In this document: positions 34,116 to 42,825 of the stretch, piece after piece
How positions within the stretch are numbered: position 1 is the first letter of the stretch
Layout of the letters: every line of letters starts with the position of its first letter
Source of the DNA: Lachnospiraceae bacterium
GTDB taxonomy: Bacteria; Bacillota; Clostridia; Lachnospirales; Lachnospiraceae
Length of the DNA: 42,825 nt
NCBI GenBank assembly: GCA_017471325.1
Contig: JAFUUX010000020.1
Coordinates: 1 to 42,825, forward strand
Reading direction: 5' to 3'
Position numbers and translations under genes: made by a program
The notes under the pieces: model-generated
Seen by the model: the letters and a program-made list of their open reading frames with translations, nothing else
Databases searched by the model: none
Told to the model about the DNA's origin: nothing

Positions 34116-34817
34116 ATGGCAGAGAAACAAAAAATACTGATCGTGGATGATGATGAAAACATCGCGGAGCTGATCAGCCTCTATATGACAAAAGAATGCT
34201 TTGAAACACTGATCGTCGGGGATGGTGAATCGGCTCTGTCTGCCGTAAAGACTTATGCGCCGAATCTGATCCTGCTGGATCTGATGCTGCCGGGCATGGA
34301 CGGCTATCAGGTCTGCCGCGAGGTCCGCGCCGCCTCTTCCGTTCCCATCATCATGCTTTCTGCGAAAGGCGAGGTATTTGACAAGGTACTCGGCCTGGAA
34401 CTGGGTGCTGATGACTATATGGAAAAACCCTTTGATTCCAAAGAACTGGTGGCCCGTGTCAAGGCCGTGCTGCGGCGCTACAAGCCTGTCATCCAGGAAA
34501 GCGCACCGGCCGAGCGTGACAATGAAGTACGGCTGACGGATCTGGTGATCAACCGTTCCAACTACAGCGTGACCTTCCAGGGCAGGCGCATCGAGATGCC
34601 CCCCAAGGAACTGGAACTGCTGTATTTTCTGGCTTCGCAGCCAAACCACGTATACTCCCGCGAACAGCTGCTGGATCAGATCTGGGGATATGAGTATGTG
34701 GGAGACACCCGCACCGTGGATGTGCATATCAAACGTATCCGTGAAAAGATCGGCGATCATAAAAAATGGAAGATCACCACGATCTGGGGTGTCGGCTACA
34801 AATTTGAACTGATGTGA
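34116..34817 (+). CDS. OmpR/PhoB-family response regulator
   Basis: The 233-residue protein has a receiver domain with acidic pair DDD at 11-13, phosphoacceptor Asp55 in LILLDLMLPGMDG, and Lys in YMEKPF, then a winged-helix domain with RTVDVHIKRIREKIGD and WGVGYKFEL. It should bind DNA when phosphorylated by the kinase encoded 10 nt downstream. ATG 34116 follows GGGAAGG. No target can be deduced; the envelope genes converging from the right are one possibility. Confidence 0.97.
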   Translation: MAEKQKILIVDDDENIAELISLYMTKECFETLIVGDGESALSAVKTYAPNLILLDLMLPGMDGYQVCREVRAASSVPIIMLSAKGEVFDKVLGLELGADDYMEKPFDSKELVARVKAVLRRYKPVIQESAPAERDNEVRLTDLVINRSNYSVTFQGRRIEMPPKELELLYFLASQPNHVYSREQLLDQIWGYEYVGDTRTVDVHIKRIREKIGDHKKWKITTIWGVGYKFELM

Positions 34818-34827
34818 TAAGCCTTAT

Positions 34828-36261
34828 ATGAAGCGTACTCTCTATCTGAAACTGTTAATCGCATATCTGATCTTTGCCGTATTCGGTTTTGTGGTCGTAG
34901 CTACCTTTATGCAGCAGATGACCGTAAACCAGCTGCGCAAGGATAAGGCAGAGGAACTTTACCGTGCCGCCGCCCTTCTTTCGGAGAAGGAGGCTCTCGC
35001 CCTTTATCGGAACGAGATTTCCTTAAACAGCATGAAGAGCAGTTTAGACCGCACCGCAGAGTTTTTGCATGCACGCATCCAGATCCTGAACCCTTCCGGC
35101 CTTGTGGTCGTTGATTCCGCCATGCCGATCGATGTGGAAAACACGGTCACCATCGAGGGATTCGACATCACTGCCCTGTCCGGATCTTTTTACAGCATCA
35201 GCACATTCTACCACCTTTTTGAAACTGAACATCTGTCCGTTGCGGCACCCATCACACTGGGCTATGCCGTGCGCGGCTATGTGGTGATCCACTATGATAT
35301 GTCGCTGATACAGGATTCTTCCAACCACCTGCTGGATATCGACTACATCATGCTGATCATCTTATTCCTGCTCTCGCTCATCATCCTGATCTTCTTTACG
35401 GAACTGGTGTATATCCCCCTGCGCCGCATCATCGCTGCGACCGAGCAGTACGCGGCCGGCAACCTGCACTACGAGATCAGCATCGAAAGCGATGACGAGA
35501 TCGGCTATCTGGCTGCATCCCTGGCCTACATGGCACAGGAACTGGCCCGCGGCGAAGATAACCAGAAACACATCGTTGCCAATGTCTCCCACGATTTCCG
35601 TTCACCGCTCACCTCGATCAACGGCTACTTAAAAGCCATGCAGGACGGCACGATCCCGCAGGAAATGTACCCGAAATACATCGATATCGTCTTAAATGAA
35701 ACAGACCGCCTGATCAAACTGACCAATAATCTGCTGACGCTCAACAACTTAAATACCCAGGGGATGATCCTGGAACTTTCCGATTTCGATATCAATATGG
35801 TGATCCGCCGCACCGTAGCCACCTTTGAAGGCACCTGCCGTGAAAAAAAGATCGCCATCGAACTATCCCTGACCGGGCAGACCTTACCGGTACATGCCGA
35901 CTTAACACGCATCCAGCAGGTGCTCTATAATCTCATCGACAATGCCATCAAATTCAGCCATAAAAATTCCGTGATCCGCATCGAGACCACGGAAAAACAC
36001 AACAAAGTATTCGTATCCGTCAAAGACAGCGGCATCGGCATTCCGAAGGAAAGTGTGCCTCTGGTCTTTGACCGTTTCTACAAATCCGACTTATCCCGCG
36101 GCAAAGACAAAAAAGGGACAGGCTTAGGCCTGTCCATTACCCGCGAGATCATCCGTGCCCACGGTGAAAATATCAATGTCATCTCTACAGAAGGCGTCGG
36201 CTCGGAATTCATCTTCTCCCTTCCCCTTTCAGAGCAGGAAGAAGATGAAGCCGAAGATTGA
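34828..36261 (+). CDS. Sensor histidine kinase (two-component partner)
   Basis: The 477-residue kinase has a helix at about 8-28, an extracytoplasmic sensor (about 30-170), a second helix (172-193), a HAMP domain (about 194-245), the phosphoacceptor His255 in NVSHDFRSPL, and ATPase boxes NAIKFSH, DSGIGIPKE and GTGLGLSI. The ribosome site is weak (GATAAG), so translation is probably coupled to the response regulator. It ends 9 nt from the stop of the convergent GLUG gene, with no clear terminator between. Confidence 0.97.
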   Translation: MKRTLYLKLLIAYLIFAVFGFVVVATFMQQMTVNQLRKDKAEELYRAAALLSEKEALALYRNEISLNSMKSSLDRTAEFLHARIQILNPSGLVVVDSAMPIDVENTVTIEGFDITALSGSFYSISTFYHLFETEHLSVAAPITLGYAVRGYVVIHYDMSLIQDSSNHLLDIDYIMLIILFLLSLIILIFFTELVYIPLRRIIAATEQYAAGNLHYEISIESDDEIGYLAASLAYMAQELARGEDNQKHIVANVSHDFRSPLTSINGYLKAMQDGTIPQEMYPKYIDIVLNETDRLIKLTNNLLTLNNLNTQGMILELSDFDINMVIRRTVATFEGTCREKKIAIELSLTGQTLPVHADLTRIQQVLYNLIDNAIKFSHKNSVIRIETTEKHNKVFVSVKDSGIGIPKESVPLVFDRFYKSDLSRGKDKKGTGLGLSITREIIRAHGENINVISTEGVGSEFIFSLPLSEQEEDEAED

Positions 36262-36270
36262 TCCCTGCGC

Positions 36271-39200
36271 TTAAGCCGGCTGCTTTTTCGCCCGGCGCTT
36301 CTTACGGCGGCGGCGTCCGATCAGAAGCAGCAGAAGGATCAATACCACCCCGCCTCCGGCAGCTGCCGCGATCGTGACCGTCTCCTTATCCTGTGCCGCG
36401 ATACAATAGACACCTTCCAGCCCATGCATATTTACCTGCAGATAAGAGCCGCGGTCCAACGTTTCCACCTCTTCCCAGTCAGTGCCGTTATACTGCCATA
36501 CACTCACTTTCCTGCCGCTGTACGGATCATACAGGCGCAGTGAAAAAATGTCATTGATCCCTTTTCCGCTGTCCATGATCTTTATCTCGTAGCAGATATG
36601 CTCACCATACCCCGCTTTGTGGAAAGGCGGCTCCGTCACGATCTGCGCCGAAAGCCTGGCCTCATCATTGAAATCATTGTCGATCAGGGCCAGCTGCCTG
36701 CCCGTTTCCGGATCCCGCCCCTCACTTTCGATCACGCGCACGCTGTCTGCATATTCCGCAGTGATCACCATATTGCCGGTGATCGTCCCCTCCGGAAGTT
36801 CCGGCCAGGAACCGAAAAAACCTTCCCTGGCCGGTATCTCCGGCAGTTCGATGGTCGAACAGGCATCCCCGTAATTTACGCGCTGCGCCCCCAGATATTC
36901 ATCCCCCACCCGGAAGGTCACTGTGAGATAGCGGAATTCCAGGGGTGTTCCCGGCAGTTTCAAAAGATCCCGGTATCCGATCTCCTGTGCCGCGCTCCAA
37001 TAACTGATCCTGTCGATGCCATATAAATTTTCTCCCACATAATAATTTTCCGAAAGCTGATCCAGTCTGGGCAGCTGCGTATCTTCATCGATCTCGATCT
37101 GCCCGGCGATGGCGCCGCTCTTTCCTGTCGTTTCCGTGATCGTCGGCATGGCATAGCAGCCGGTGATCGTGGTGCCATAGCCGGCGACGCCGCCCACGTT
37201 TTCCCCGCCGGACAACGCGCATAATACATAGCAGTCGCGGATCGCCGACAAAGCCTGGCCTGCGATGCCGCCCACATAACTGCCTTCCGTGCTCTCCACT
37301 GCGCCATACGCACAGGAAGCGCTCACCACACCGTTTTTGACAAAGCCCACGATGCCGCCCGCGCCGTCATTTTTTGCGGTGACATAGCCGCGGTTGGTAC
37401 AGTGGTACAGAATATTCTGGGATGTATAACGGCCTCCCAGGGAAATCTGCATGGTGCCGGCCGCATTCCCCTCCGGATCCTCTTCGTCTATCGCCATGGC
37501 GCCGGTGATGCCGCCTACATTCACATCTCCGTTGATCACGCCGTAATTGGTACTCCCCGTCACCTTGCCCTGGGTAGCGTGCTCAATGTCAGCATCGGAA
37601 ATATCCGCATAGATATAATCAAAATTCTCCTCACGTATCCCGTCCACGCGCTCATTAAGCTTGTTATAGATATCATTGTAGATTTCATTGATCTGGTCAT
37701 TGATCGCGCGGATCTGATCGTTGACATCCGTGGTATATTCCTCTGCATGGTCTCCCAGCCGCTGCATGACCGCGGACATATTGTCCATCTGCTCATGCAC
37801 GTTGTCTACATTCCGGTTCCACTCCTCATCGATCTTTACCATCTTCAGATCATCCTGCGCATTCAGATAATCCGTGATCTCATTTAATGAGGTCTGCGCT
37901 TTATTGACGGACTCCATCGCCTGATCCAGATCTGTCAGGGCCTTTTCCAGATCCCGGTGCGCATCTGTCGTGGCATCCTTTAAAATATCCGTATATTCCT
38001 TATATAAGCCGCTCATGGCACCGCCGATCTCCGCAGCCGACCTGCCGGCATCCCCCACGGCTTTGACCGAATCCGCCATATCCGTCGGTTCTTTTACCAC
38101 CACGGTATATGCCACGCCGATGGGCTCCGTCATATCCCCCGCCATGCTGCGATCTTCCCCGTCATATACCACCTTGTAACTTTCGAGATAAGTTTCTTCC
38201 GGCAGATAATAATAATACCCCTGCTCCAACGTGATCCTGCCGTTAAGCCTGCTCCAATCCTCCGGAAAACTGCTTTCGGAAGAATATGCCTCTTTTGAAA
38301 TCCGGTATGCCGTCGCTCCGGGTGCCGTGTGTACTACCGAACCGGCGGTCATCGTTATCACCGCATCCGATTCCCCCACCGGGCGCACGATGCCGTCTCC
38401 CGCATTCTCATAGGGACTGATGGAGGCGGTACCGGATATGCGGTCTGCCGCATTTTGGATATCTTTGGAACTGTTACTGATCGTATCGGAATAGCCGTCC
38501 AGTTCTTTCCGCTGATCCTCCGAGATACTGCCGGAAATATACAGATCTTCATTTAAACGCTTAAACTGGTCTGCCATGCTGTCGGCGCTGTTTCCGGCCT
38601 GTGTCAGATTGTCCGTCACGCCGGGGGACATCTCCAGCACATGATCCAGCCGCCCGCTTGCGTCATTAGCCACATCAACGTTTTGGTTCACATATTCCGA
38701 AGCCTGGTCTGCCATCTCATCCCCGGTATCCACAGCATTGTCCGCATAACCGCGCAGTTCCTCCAGATCCGACTTCACCACCGCATTGTCGGTATCCATG
38801 ATGTCCATCAGGTCATTTACCATGTCATGCAGTTCGTTCACATCAGCGTTGATGGAATCCTCTTCACTGACTTCCAGGTATGGTTCCATCTGCCCGGCGA
38901 TGCCGCCGATATCCTTGCGCCCGCGTACAAGCCCCCGGTTGGTGCAGTTCGATACCAGCCCGGTCTGCCGGCCCACGATACCACCAATATTGTATCCTGC
39001 GTGTTCATAGCCGATATCCCCTTCATTGGTGCAGCTGATGACGGCACCTCTGGAGTATCCCGCGATACCTCCTGTATCCGTTCCGGACTGTTTGCGTACA
39101 TCCGTCAGATCATCATCGGTCAGTTCCGACAGGATATCCGAGTTCATCTCATCTTCTTCCGTGATCCATTCCACGCTGTCATTTAAACTGCCTGTATTTT

Positions 39201-39912
39201 CACAACCGTAAAGCATACCGTAATTCTTGCCCGCGATGCCGCCGGTGAAATAATAGCCGCTGACAGCAGCATTGTTTGTGCATTTCAGGATCTCCCCGTC
39301 TGCCGTATTCACGCCTGCGATGCCGCCGGTCTCGGACTTGCCAAAGATCTTCCCGCTGAAACTGCAGTTCTGTATGGTGCCGGAACTGATCCCTGCCAGC
39401 CCGCCGCTCACCTGCTGTTTTCCCCCGGCACGGATGATGCCGTCCAGATGCAGGTTTTCGATCACCGCGCTTTCACCGACATAACGGAAAAAACCCGTCA
39501 CATACCCGTCTCCTCCATAATCGTAACCGGAAATCGTATAACCGTTTCCGTCAAAATGCCCGCAGAAAATGGGGATCGTCGTAAAATCACTGTTCGCGAG
39601 CTGGATATCCCCCATCAGCACCACATCCTTATTTTCGGAAAAACTGTCTGCATGGCACTGCTCTGCCAGTTCGATCAAATCCCCCGCCGTGCGCAGTTCA
39701 ATACGCTCCCTGGCCTCCTCTTGTTCGGCCTCTGCACCATCTTCCGATACGGTCATGGTATCTCCCGGCGCCCGGGCAAGCCTTTGTACAGGCTCCATCC
39801 CCTCCATGGAACCGGAAGCCCCACGGCTGTATAAGGCTGTATGGGGCTGCGCCGCAAACAGCAATAGCCCCGCCGTGATCCCCGACAAAATTCTGTATCT
39901 GTATTTACGCAT
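36271..39912 (-). CDS. Large secreted GLUG/coiled-coil protein with C-terminal membrane anchor
   Basis: The 1,213-residue product has a signal peptide (basic start, then GITAGLLLFAAQ), a block of about seven GLUG-type repeats (residues about 95-345, e.g. GGIAGVNTADGEILKCTNN), a long helical, Asp/Ser-rich coiled-coil region (about 350-830) interrupted by a small beta domain, more GLUG-type repeats (about 845-970), an InlB B-repeat-like unit (TVTFRVGDEYLG), a late beta domain, and a final membrane helix followed by an Arg/Lys tail. There is no LPxTG motif, so it should stay in the membrane. ATG 39912 has AAGGAGG upstream and lies 8 nt inside the end of the MMPL gene. Function unknown; the coupling suggests a partner of that transporter. 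Confidence 0.88.
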   Translation of the reverse strand: MRKYRYRILSGITAGLLLFAAQPHTALYSRGASGSMEGMEPVQRLARAPGDTMTVSEDGAEAEQEEARERIELRTAGDLIELAEQCHADSFSENKDVVLMGDIQLANSDFTTIPIFCGHFDGNGYTISGYDYGGDGYVTGFFRYVGESAVIENLHLDGIIRAGGKQQVSGGLAGISSGTIQNCSFSGKIFGKSETGGIAGVNTADGEILKCTNNAAVSGYYFTGGIAGKNYGMLYGCENTGSLNDSVEWITEEDEMNSDILSELTDDDLTDVRKQSGTDTGGIAGYSRGAVISCTNEGDIGYEHAGYNIGGIVGRQTGLVSNCTNRGLVRGRKDIGGIAGQMEPYLEVSEEDSINADVNELHDMVNDLMDIMDTDNAVVKSDLEELRGYADNAVDTGDEMADQASEYVNQNVDVANDASGRLDHVLEMSPGVTDNLTQAGNSADSMADQFKRLNEDLYISGSISEDQRKELDGYSDTISNSSKDIQNAADRISGTASISPYENAGDGIVRPVGESDAVITMTAGSVVHTAPGATAYRISKEAYSSESSFPEDWSRLNGRITLEQGYYYYLPEETYLESYKVVYDGEDRSMAGDMTEPIGVAYTVVVKEPTDMADSVKAVGDAGRSAAEIGGAMSGLYKEYTDILKDATTDAHRDLEKALTDLDQAMESVNKAQTSLNEITDYLNAQDDLKMVKIDEEWNRNVDNVHEQMDNMSAVMQRLGDHAEEYTTDVNDQIRAINDQINEIYNDIYNKLNERVDGIREENFDYIYADISDADIEHATQGKVTGSTNYGVINGDVNVGGITGAMAIDEEDPEGNAAGTMQISLGGRYTSQNILYHCTNRGYVTAKNDGAGGIVGFVKNGVVSASCAYGAVESTEGSYVGGIAGQALSAIRDCYVLCALSGGENVGGVAGYGTTITGCYAMPTITETTGKSGAIAGQIEIDEDTQLPRLDQLSENYYVGENLYGIDRISYWSAAQEIGYRDLLKLPGTPLEFRYLTVTFRVGDEYLGAQRVNYGDACSTIELPEIPAREGFFGSWPELPEGTITGNMVITAEYADSVRVIESEGRDPETGRQLALIDNDFNDEARLSAQIVTEPPFHKAGYGEHICYEIKIMDSGKGINDIFSLRLYDPYSGRKVSVWQYNGTDWEEVETLDRGSYLQVNMHGLEGVYCIAAQDKETVTIAAAAGGGVVLILLLLLIGRRRRKKRRAKKQPA

Positions 39913-42463
39913 TGTTTCCGCCTCCTTCTCCTGCCACATCTGCTGCCGGCTGCGGCATCTCCGATATGGCCAATGCAGGATCGAAGTTTTCCTCCTTCAA
40001 TTCTTCCAGATTTCCCATACGCACGATCGCAGCCACATCCCCGCGGACAAACGCGTGCATCTCGCCGATCACCAGGCCGCTTACCTGGCCACGCACATAA
40101 CCATCCACGCGCATGAGTCCCGTGCCGCGGTTCAGCCTGATCGGTACGGACACTTTGAAACTGGTTCTATCGATGATCCCCGCGCCGATGATGAGGATCT
40201 GCGGCAGCACAAACATGACCAGGAAGATGGAGATCAGCGTACCGCGGCATAAGCACTGTCCGATACCGCAGATAGCGCCGTCTGATGAAAGCCGCCCGAT
40301 GAAAAAGCCTGCCAGCACCATCATGGAACCGGAAGTGATGATCGTCGGGAACGCAAAGTTCAGTGTTTCAATAAGCGCCTGCCGCTTGGGCATCTCATCC
40401 TTCAGTTCCATGAAACGGCTGGAAATGACGATCGCATAGTCAATATTTGCACCCATCTGTATGGAAGATACGATCAGGTAACTCATAAAGAAGATATTGT
40501 CATGCAAGAGCGCCGGAAACGCGAAGTTTGTCCAGATGGCGCCCTGGATCACGGCGATCAGAAGTACCGGCATGCCCGCCGACATAAAGGTAAACAGCAG
40601 CACCACCAGCACGGCCAGGATCAACACCACACTGACTACGGTGTTGTCCACATCAAAGGTCTTTTTCAGGTCATACTGGCTGGTGGATTCCCCGACCACC
40701 AATACATCCTCTCCGTAATACTTCTCCGCGATGGTATGCATCTCCTGCAGGAAAGCAAAGGTTTCTTCCCCGCCTTCCGGCAAGGTCAGGTACACCAGCA
40801 TACGGCTGTAATTTTCACCCTGAAGCTGGTCCAGCGCCATCTGCATCTGATCATGCGCATCCACCAGATCCTCATATACATCATCTTCAAGCGTCACATA
40901 GCCCTCTTCCACCTCGTCATACAAAAACATGATGATATCGATCAGCGGTATCGCATAGGACGAAAGCCCGTTCACCAGTTTGGCGTAATTCTCATCATCC
41001 ACCGCATAGGCCATATAGAGCAGCTGCGCCATCTCATAATCCACATCCATGAGCTCCGCAAACTCCCTGGCCGTGATGCGGTCGGTCAGCATATAGCCGT
41101 CCATGGCCTCCGTATTGGACAGCCCCTGGCTATGGTCTACTTCCGGCCGCCGGTCCAGTTCTGCCAGCATCTTCTTTTCCTTTTCATAATCCCCTGCCGG
41201 CACTACCAGAGCCACAAAATTGGATTCTCCAAAACTCTCCGTGATCATTTCCTCTGCGATCATGGTATCATTCTTGATCGGCGTGGTCAGTTCACTGTAG
41301 CCATATACGTAAGGGCACTGATTTGAGAAATGGATCGCTACCACGACCACTGCCAGAAACAGTACCGGCACCAGGTGCCTGGTGAAATAATCAAACTTGC
41401 CGACAAAGTCGATCTTTGGGATGAAACTGCGATGTTTCGTCTTGTCCATTGCCTTGCCAAAGAGCATGATCAGCCCGGGCATGAACAGGAAAACGGACAG
41501 AAGGCTGAAAAAGATCGCTTTGATCAGACAGATGGCCATATCCTTACCGATGCCGTACTGCATAAACATCATGGCCAGCAGGCCGCCGATCGTTGTCAGC
41601 GAACTGGACGAAATCTCCGGGATCGCTTTGGAAAGCGCCACGATGTCCGCCTCCCGGATATCCAGCGTCTGATGCTCTTCCTTATATCTGTTGCAGAAAA
41701 TGATCGCATAATCCACGGAAAGCGCAAGCTGCAGCACTATGGTCACGGAATCGGATACGAAAGAGATCGTTCCCATGATGAAATTGGTCCCGGCCGCCAG
41801 GATCGCACCCAGTCCAAAGGTCAGGATCAGCACCGGTACCTCTGCCCAGGTCTGGGAAGTAAAGAGCAGCACCGATACCACGATGACCGCCACGATCACG
41901 CTGATGACCTGCATCTCCGCCGCCAGCTGTTCCGCCGCCGCATCCCCCATTGAGGTGGACACATACAGATCATATCCCGCCAGCCCCTGCTTGATATCCT
42001 CCAGGGATTCCAGCGCCGCAGGATCGTCCTCCGGATACGTAAAGGTGATATCGTAAAGTGCCGAGAAATTATGGAAATGCTCCGGGGTATTGTCAAAATC
42101 CAGCATATACACATCATCCCGGTTTTCGATCTCTGTGGCAATATGATCCGCATCATCATAGGTGATGTTCATGACCATCACCTTGGCCGTTCCATAGGTG
42201 ATAAACTCATCCTCCATGCGGTTTAAGCCGATGGTCGTCTCTGCCGTATCCGGCAGATATGCCGCCAGGGAATTTTCCACGGACACCCATCCCGAAGCGA
42301 TCAGTGAAAAGATCGTTGCGATCCCCAGCAATAAAAAAAAGAGGTTTCGCCGGTCTACGATAAAGGTCGCTACCTTGACCATAAACGGCTGCTTTTCCTC
42401 CCCCTTTTCATCGAAATGCGCGCCTACGATGTCCTGCTCGATCTGTTCTTTTTTCTTATCCAT
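39905..42463 (-). CDS. MMPL-family RND transporter
   Basis: RND transporters of the MmpL type use the proton gradient to export lipids or other envelope compounds. The 852-residue product has twelve predicted helices in two halves, two large extracytoplasmic loops, and the MmpL hallmark Asp-Tyr pair in both halves (SVDYAIIF, D251; NIDYAIVI, near 690). The C-terminal tail after the last helix is unusual: about 40 residues with glycine-spaced VxGxV steps (VDGYVRGQVSG, FVRGDVAAIVR), then an acidic end. The ATG at 42463 has AAAGGA upstream; a TTG at 42487 is less likely. It is first in an operon with the GLUG gene. Cargo is unknown. Confidence 0.93.
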   Translation of the reverse strand: MDKKKEQIEQDIVGAHFDEKGEEKQPFMVKVATFIVDRRNLFFLLLGIATIFSLIASGWVSVENSLAAYLPDTAETTIGLNRMEDEFITYGTAKVMVMNITYDDADHIATEIENRDDVYMLDFDNTPEHFHNFSALYDITFTYPEDDPAALESLEDIKQGLAGYDLYVSTSMGDAAAEQLAAEMQVISVIVAVIVVSVLLFTSQTWAEVPVLILTFGLGAILAAGTNFIMGTISFVSDSVTIVLQLALSVDYAIIFCNRYKEEHQTLDIREADIVALSKAIPEISSSSLTTIGGLLAMMFMQYGIGKDMAICLIKAIFFSLLSVFLFMPGLIMLFGKAMDKTKHRSFIPKIDFVGKFDYFTRHLVPVLFLAVVVVAIHFSNQCPYVYGYSELTTPIKNDTMIAEEMITESFGESNFVALVVPAGDYEKEKKMLAELDRRPEVDHSQGLSNTEAMDGYMLTDRITAREFAELMDVDYEMAQLLYMAYAVDDENYAKLVNGLSSYAIPLIDIIMFLYDEVEEGYVTLEDDVYEDLVDAHDQMQMALDQLQGENYSRMLVYLTLPEGGEETFAFLQEMHTIAEKYYGEDVLVVGESTSQYDLKKTFDVDNTVVSVVLILAVLVVLLFTFMSAGMPVLLIAVIQGAIWTNFAFPALLHDNIFFMSYLIVSSIQMGANIDYAIVISSRFMELKDEMPKRQALIETLNFAFPTIITSGSMMVLAGFFIGRLSSDGAICGIGQCLCRGTLISIFLVMFVLPQILIIGAGIIDRTSFKVSVPIRLNRGTGLMRVDGYVRGQVSGLVIGEMHAFVRGDVAAIVRMGNLEELKEENFDPALAISEMPQPAADVAGEGGGNNA

Positions 42464-42489
42464 AATATCATTTCCTTTCGTGAACAAGT

Positions 42490-42518
42490 ATTATAGACCT
42501 TTTTTTTCAAAAAAACAA
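42490..42518 (-). promoter_or_regulatory. Putative promoter of the MMPL-GLUG operon
   Basis: TTGTTT (42518-42513), a 17-nt A-rich spacer, and consensus TATAAT (42495-42490), 27 nt before the MMPL start. The -35 hexamer lies within the T-run of the preceding terminator. Confidence 0.55.
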
Positions 42519-42538
42519 GCCCTCGTGCTCCGGGGGCT
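42509..42538 (-). terminator. Putative terminator of the upstream membrane-protein gene
   Basis: AGCCC pairs with GGGCT (with inner CG pairs) followed by TG and seven T on the minus strand, 44 nt beyond the stop of the 42582 gene. Confidence 0.65.
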
Positions 42539-42581
42539 CATGGTTTTACGACTGCTCCAACGGTTTGCCGATTACTGTATT

Positions 42582-42825
42582 TTATATTTTACCATCCTGA
42601 TCCTCCCGTATCATCTTCTCTACTCTCGGATGCAGCGCCATGGCATACCAAAGGTAAGCGCGGTCTACGAGTGCCCCGAACAGACCGGCCAGCAGGATCA
42701 CTGCTGCCAGAAGCGCCGGTGCCGGCAGTCCTGCCAAAAACTCCGGCAGTTCTTCCTTCTGTAAAAAGAAAAATACCGTCCACACCGCAGGCGCACTCCC
42801 TTGCGGTGTCCGGTACAGGATATGC
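42582..42825 (-). CDS. C-terminal part of an unknown membrane protein (cut by window edge)
   Basis: The frame is open from the window end to a TAA at 42582, giving at least 80 residues; a GTG at 42785 is inside the frame and has no ribosome site, so the gene very likely starts beyond the window. Two hydrophobic stretches (VWTVFFFLQ, and PALLAAVILLAGLFGALV) and a charged C terminus (RVEKMIREDQDGKI) suggest a small integral membrane protein. I do not recognise the family. It is followed by a terminator and lies upstream of the MMPL gene on the same strand. Confidence 0.7.
   Translation of the reverse strand, partial: HILYRTPQGSAPAVWTVFFFLQKEELPEFLAGLPAPALLAAVILLAGLFGALVDRAYLWYAMALHPRVEKMIREDQDGKI

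Noticed and set aside
36271..36420. Sortase anchor on the GLUG protein
   Set aside because: The C-terminal helix and basic tail are present, but no LPxTG-like motif precedes the helix.

Overview
The window looks like chromosome of a Gram-positive anaerobe of the Clostridia, most likely Lachnospiraceae. Reasons: core genes of Firmicute type (ftsH, uvrC, murG, mutS2, parB/spo0J, mnmG, serS), lipoproteins with Firmicute lipoboxes, a GH25 lysozyme with choline-binding-type wall repeats, a DUF4446 gene between parB and serS, about 50% GC, and strong AGGAGG-type ribosome sites. Nothing points to a prophage, plasmid, integrative element or CRISPR locus: there is no integrase, transposase or capsid gene. 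I cannot name the species.

Layout, left to right. (1) 1-4.7 kb: ftsH-uvrC operon (minus); FtsH has a long Pro/Gln-rich tail with a 14-residue tandem repeat. (2) 4.9-9.0 kb: minus-strand operon DUF1846 protein, MBOAT O-acyltransferase and a membrane-anchored SGNH-like partner, probably for acylating a surface polymer. (3) 9.1-10.6 kb: murG and a HIT-family hydrolase (plus), overlapping by ATGA and fired from a promoter interlocked with that of the DUF1846 operon. (4) 10.7-16.7 kb: four-gene minus-strand operon: a membrane protein with a degenerate EAL domain, its paralog with an intact EAL domain, a rhomboid protease with a large N-terminal domain, and a flavodoxin-SCP2 fusion. (5) 17-24.2 kb: mostly single genes (minus): DEDDh exonuclease, SPFH/zinc-ribbon protein, UDP-glucose dehydrogenase, lipoprotein, cation/proton antiporter, DUF3048 lipoprotein. 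(6) 24.2-24.8 kb: structured leader region and tRNA-Arg(CCU). (7) 24.8-31.5 kb: GH25 lysozyme, serS, DUF4446, parB, mnmG (minus). (8) 31.6-36.3 kb: mutS2 and an OmpR/PhoB-type two-component pair (plus). (9) 36.3-42.8 kb: minus-strand MMPL-type RND transporter overlapping a 1,213-residue secreted, membrane-anchored GLUG/coiled-coil protein, preceded by the end of a small membrane protein cut by the window edge.

The strongest non-coding signal is a 143-bp structured repeat present twice, inverted, at 1-136 (cut by the window edge) and 24331-24473, with one difference in 136 comparable bases. It has three nested stem-loops and short inverted ends (TATAGTAA). Copy 1 lies just downstream of uvrC; copy 2 lies inside the long leader of the DUF3048 lipoprotein gene. 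A second, shorter palindromic family is seen at 4802-4844 and 19555-19596, and a third large palindrome at 16872-16914.

The most system-like candidates are the MMPL-GLUG pair (a possible envelope export or tethering module) and the operon that joins two EAL-domain membrane proteins with a rhomboid protease and a flavoprotein. Both are inferences from gene order and domain reading; no database search was possible.
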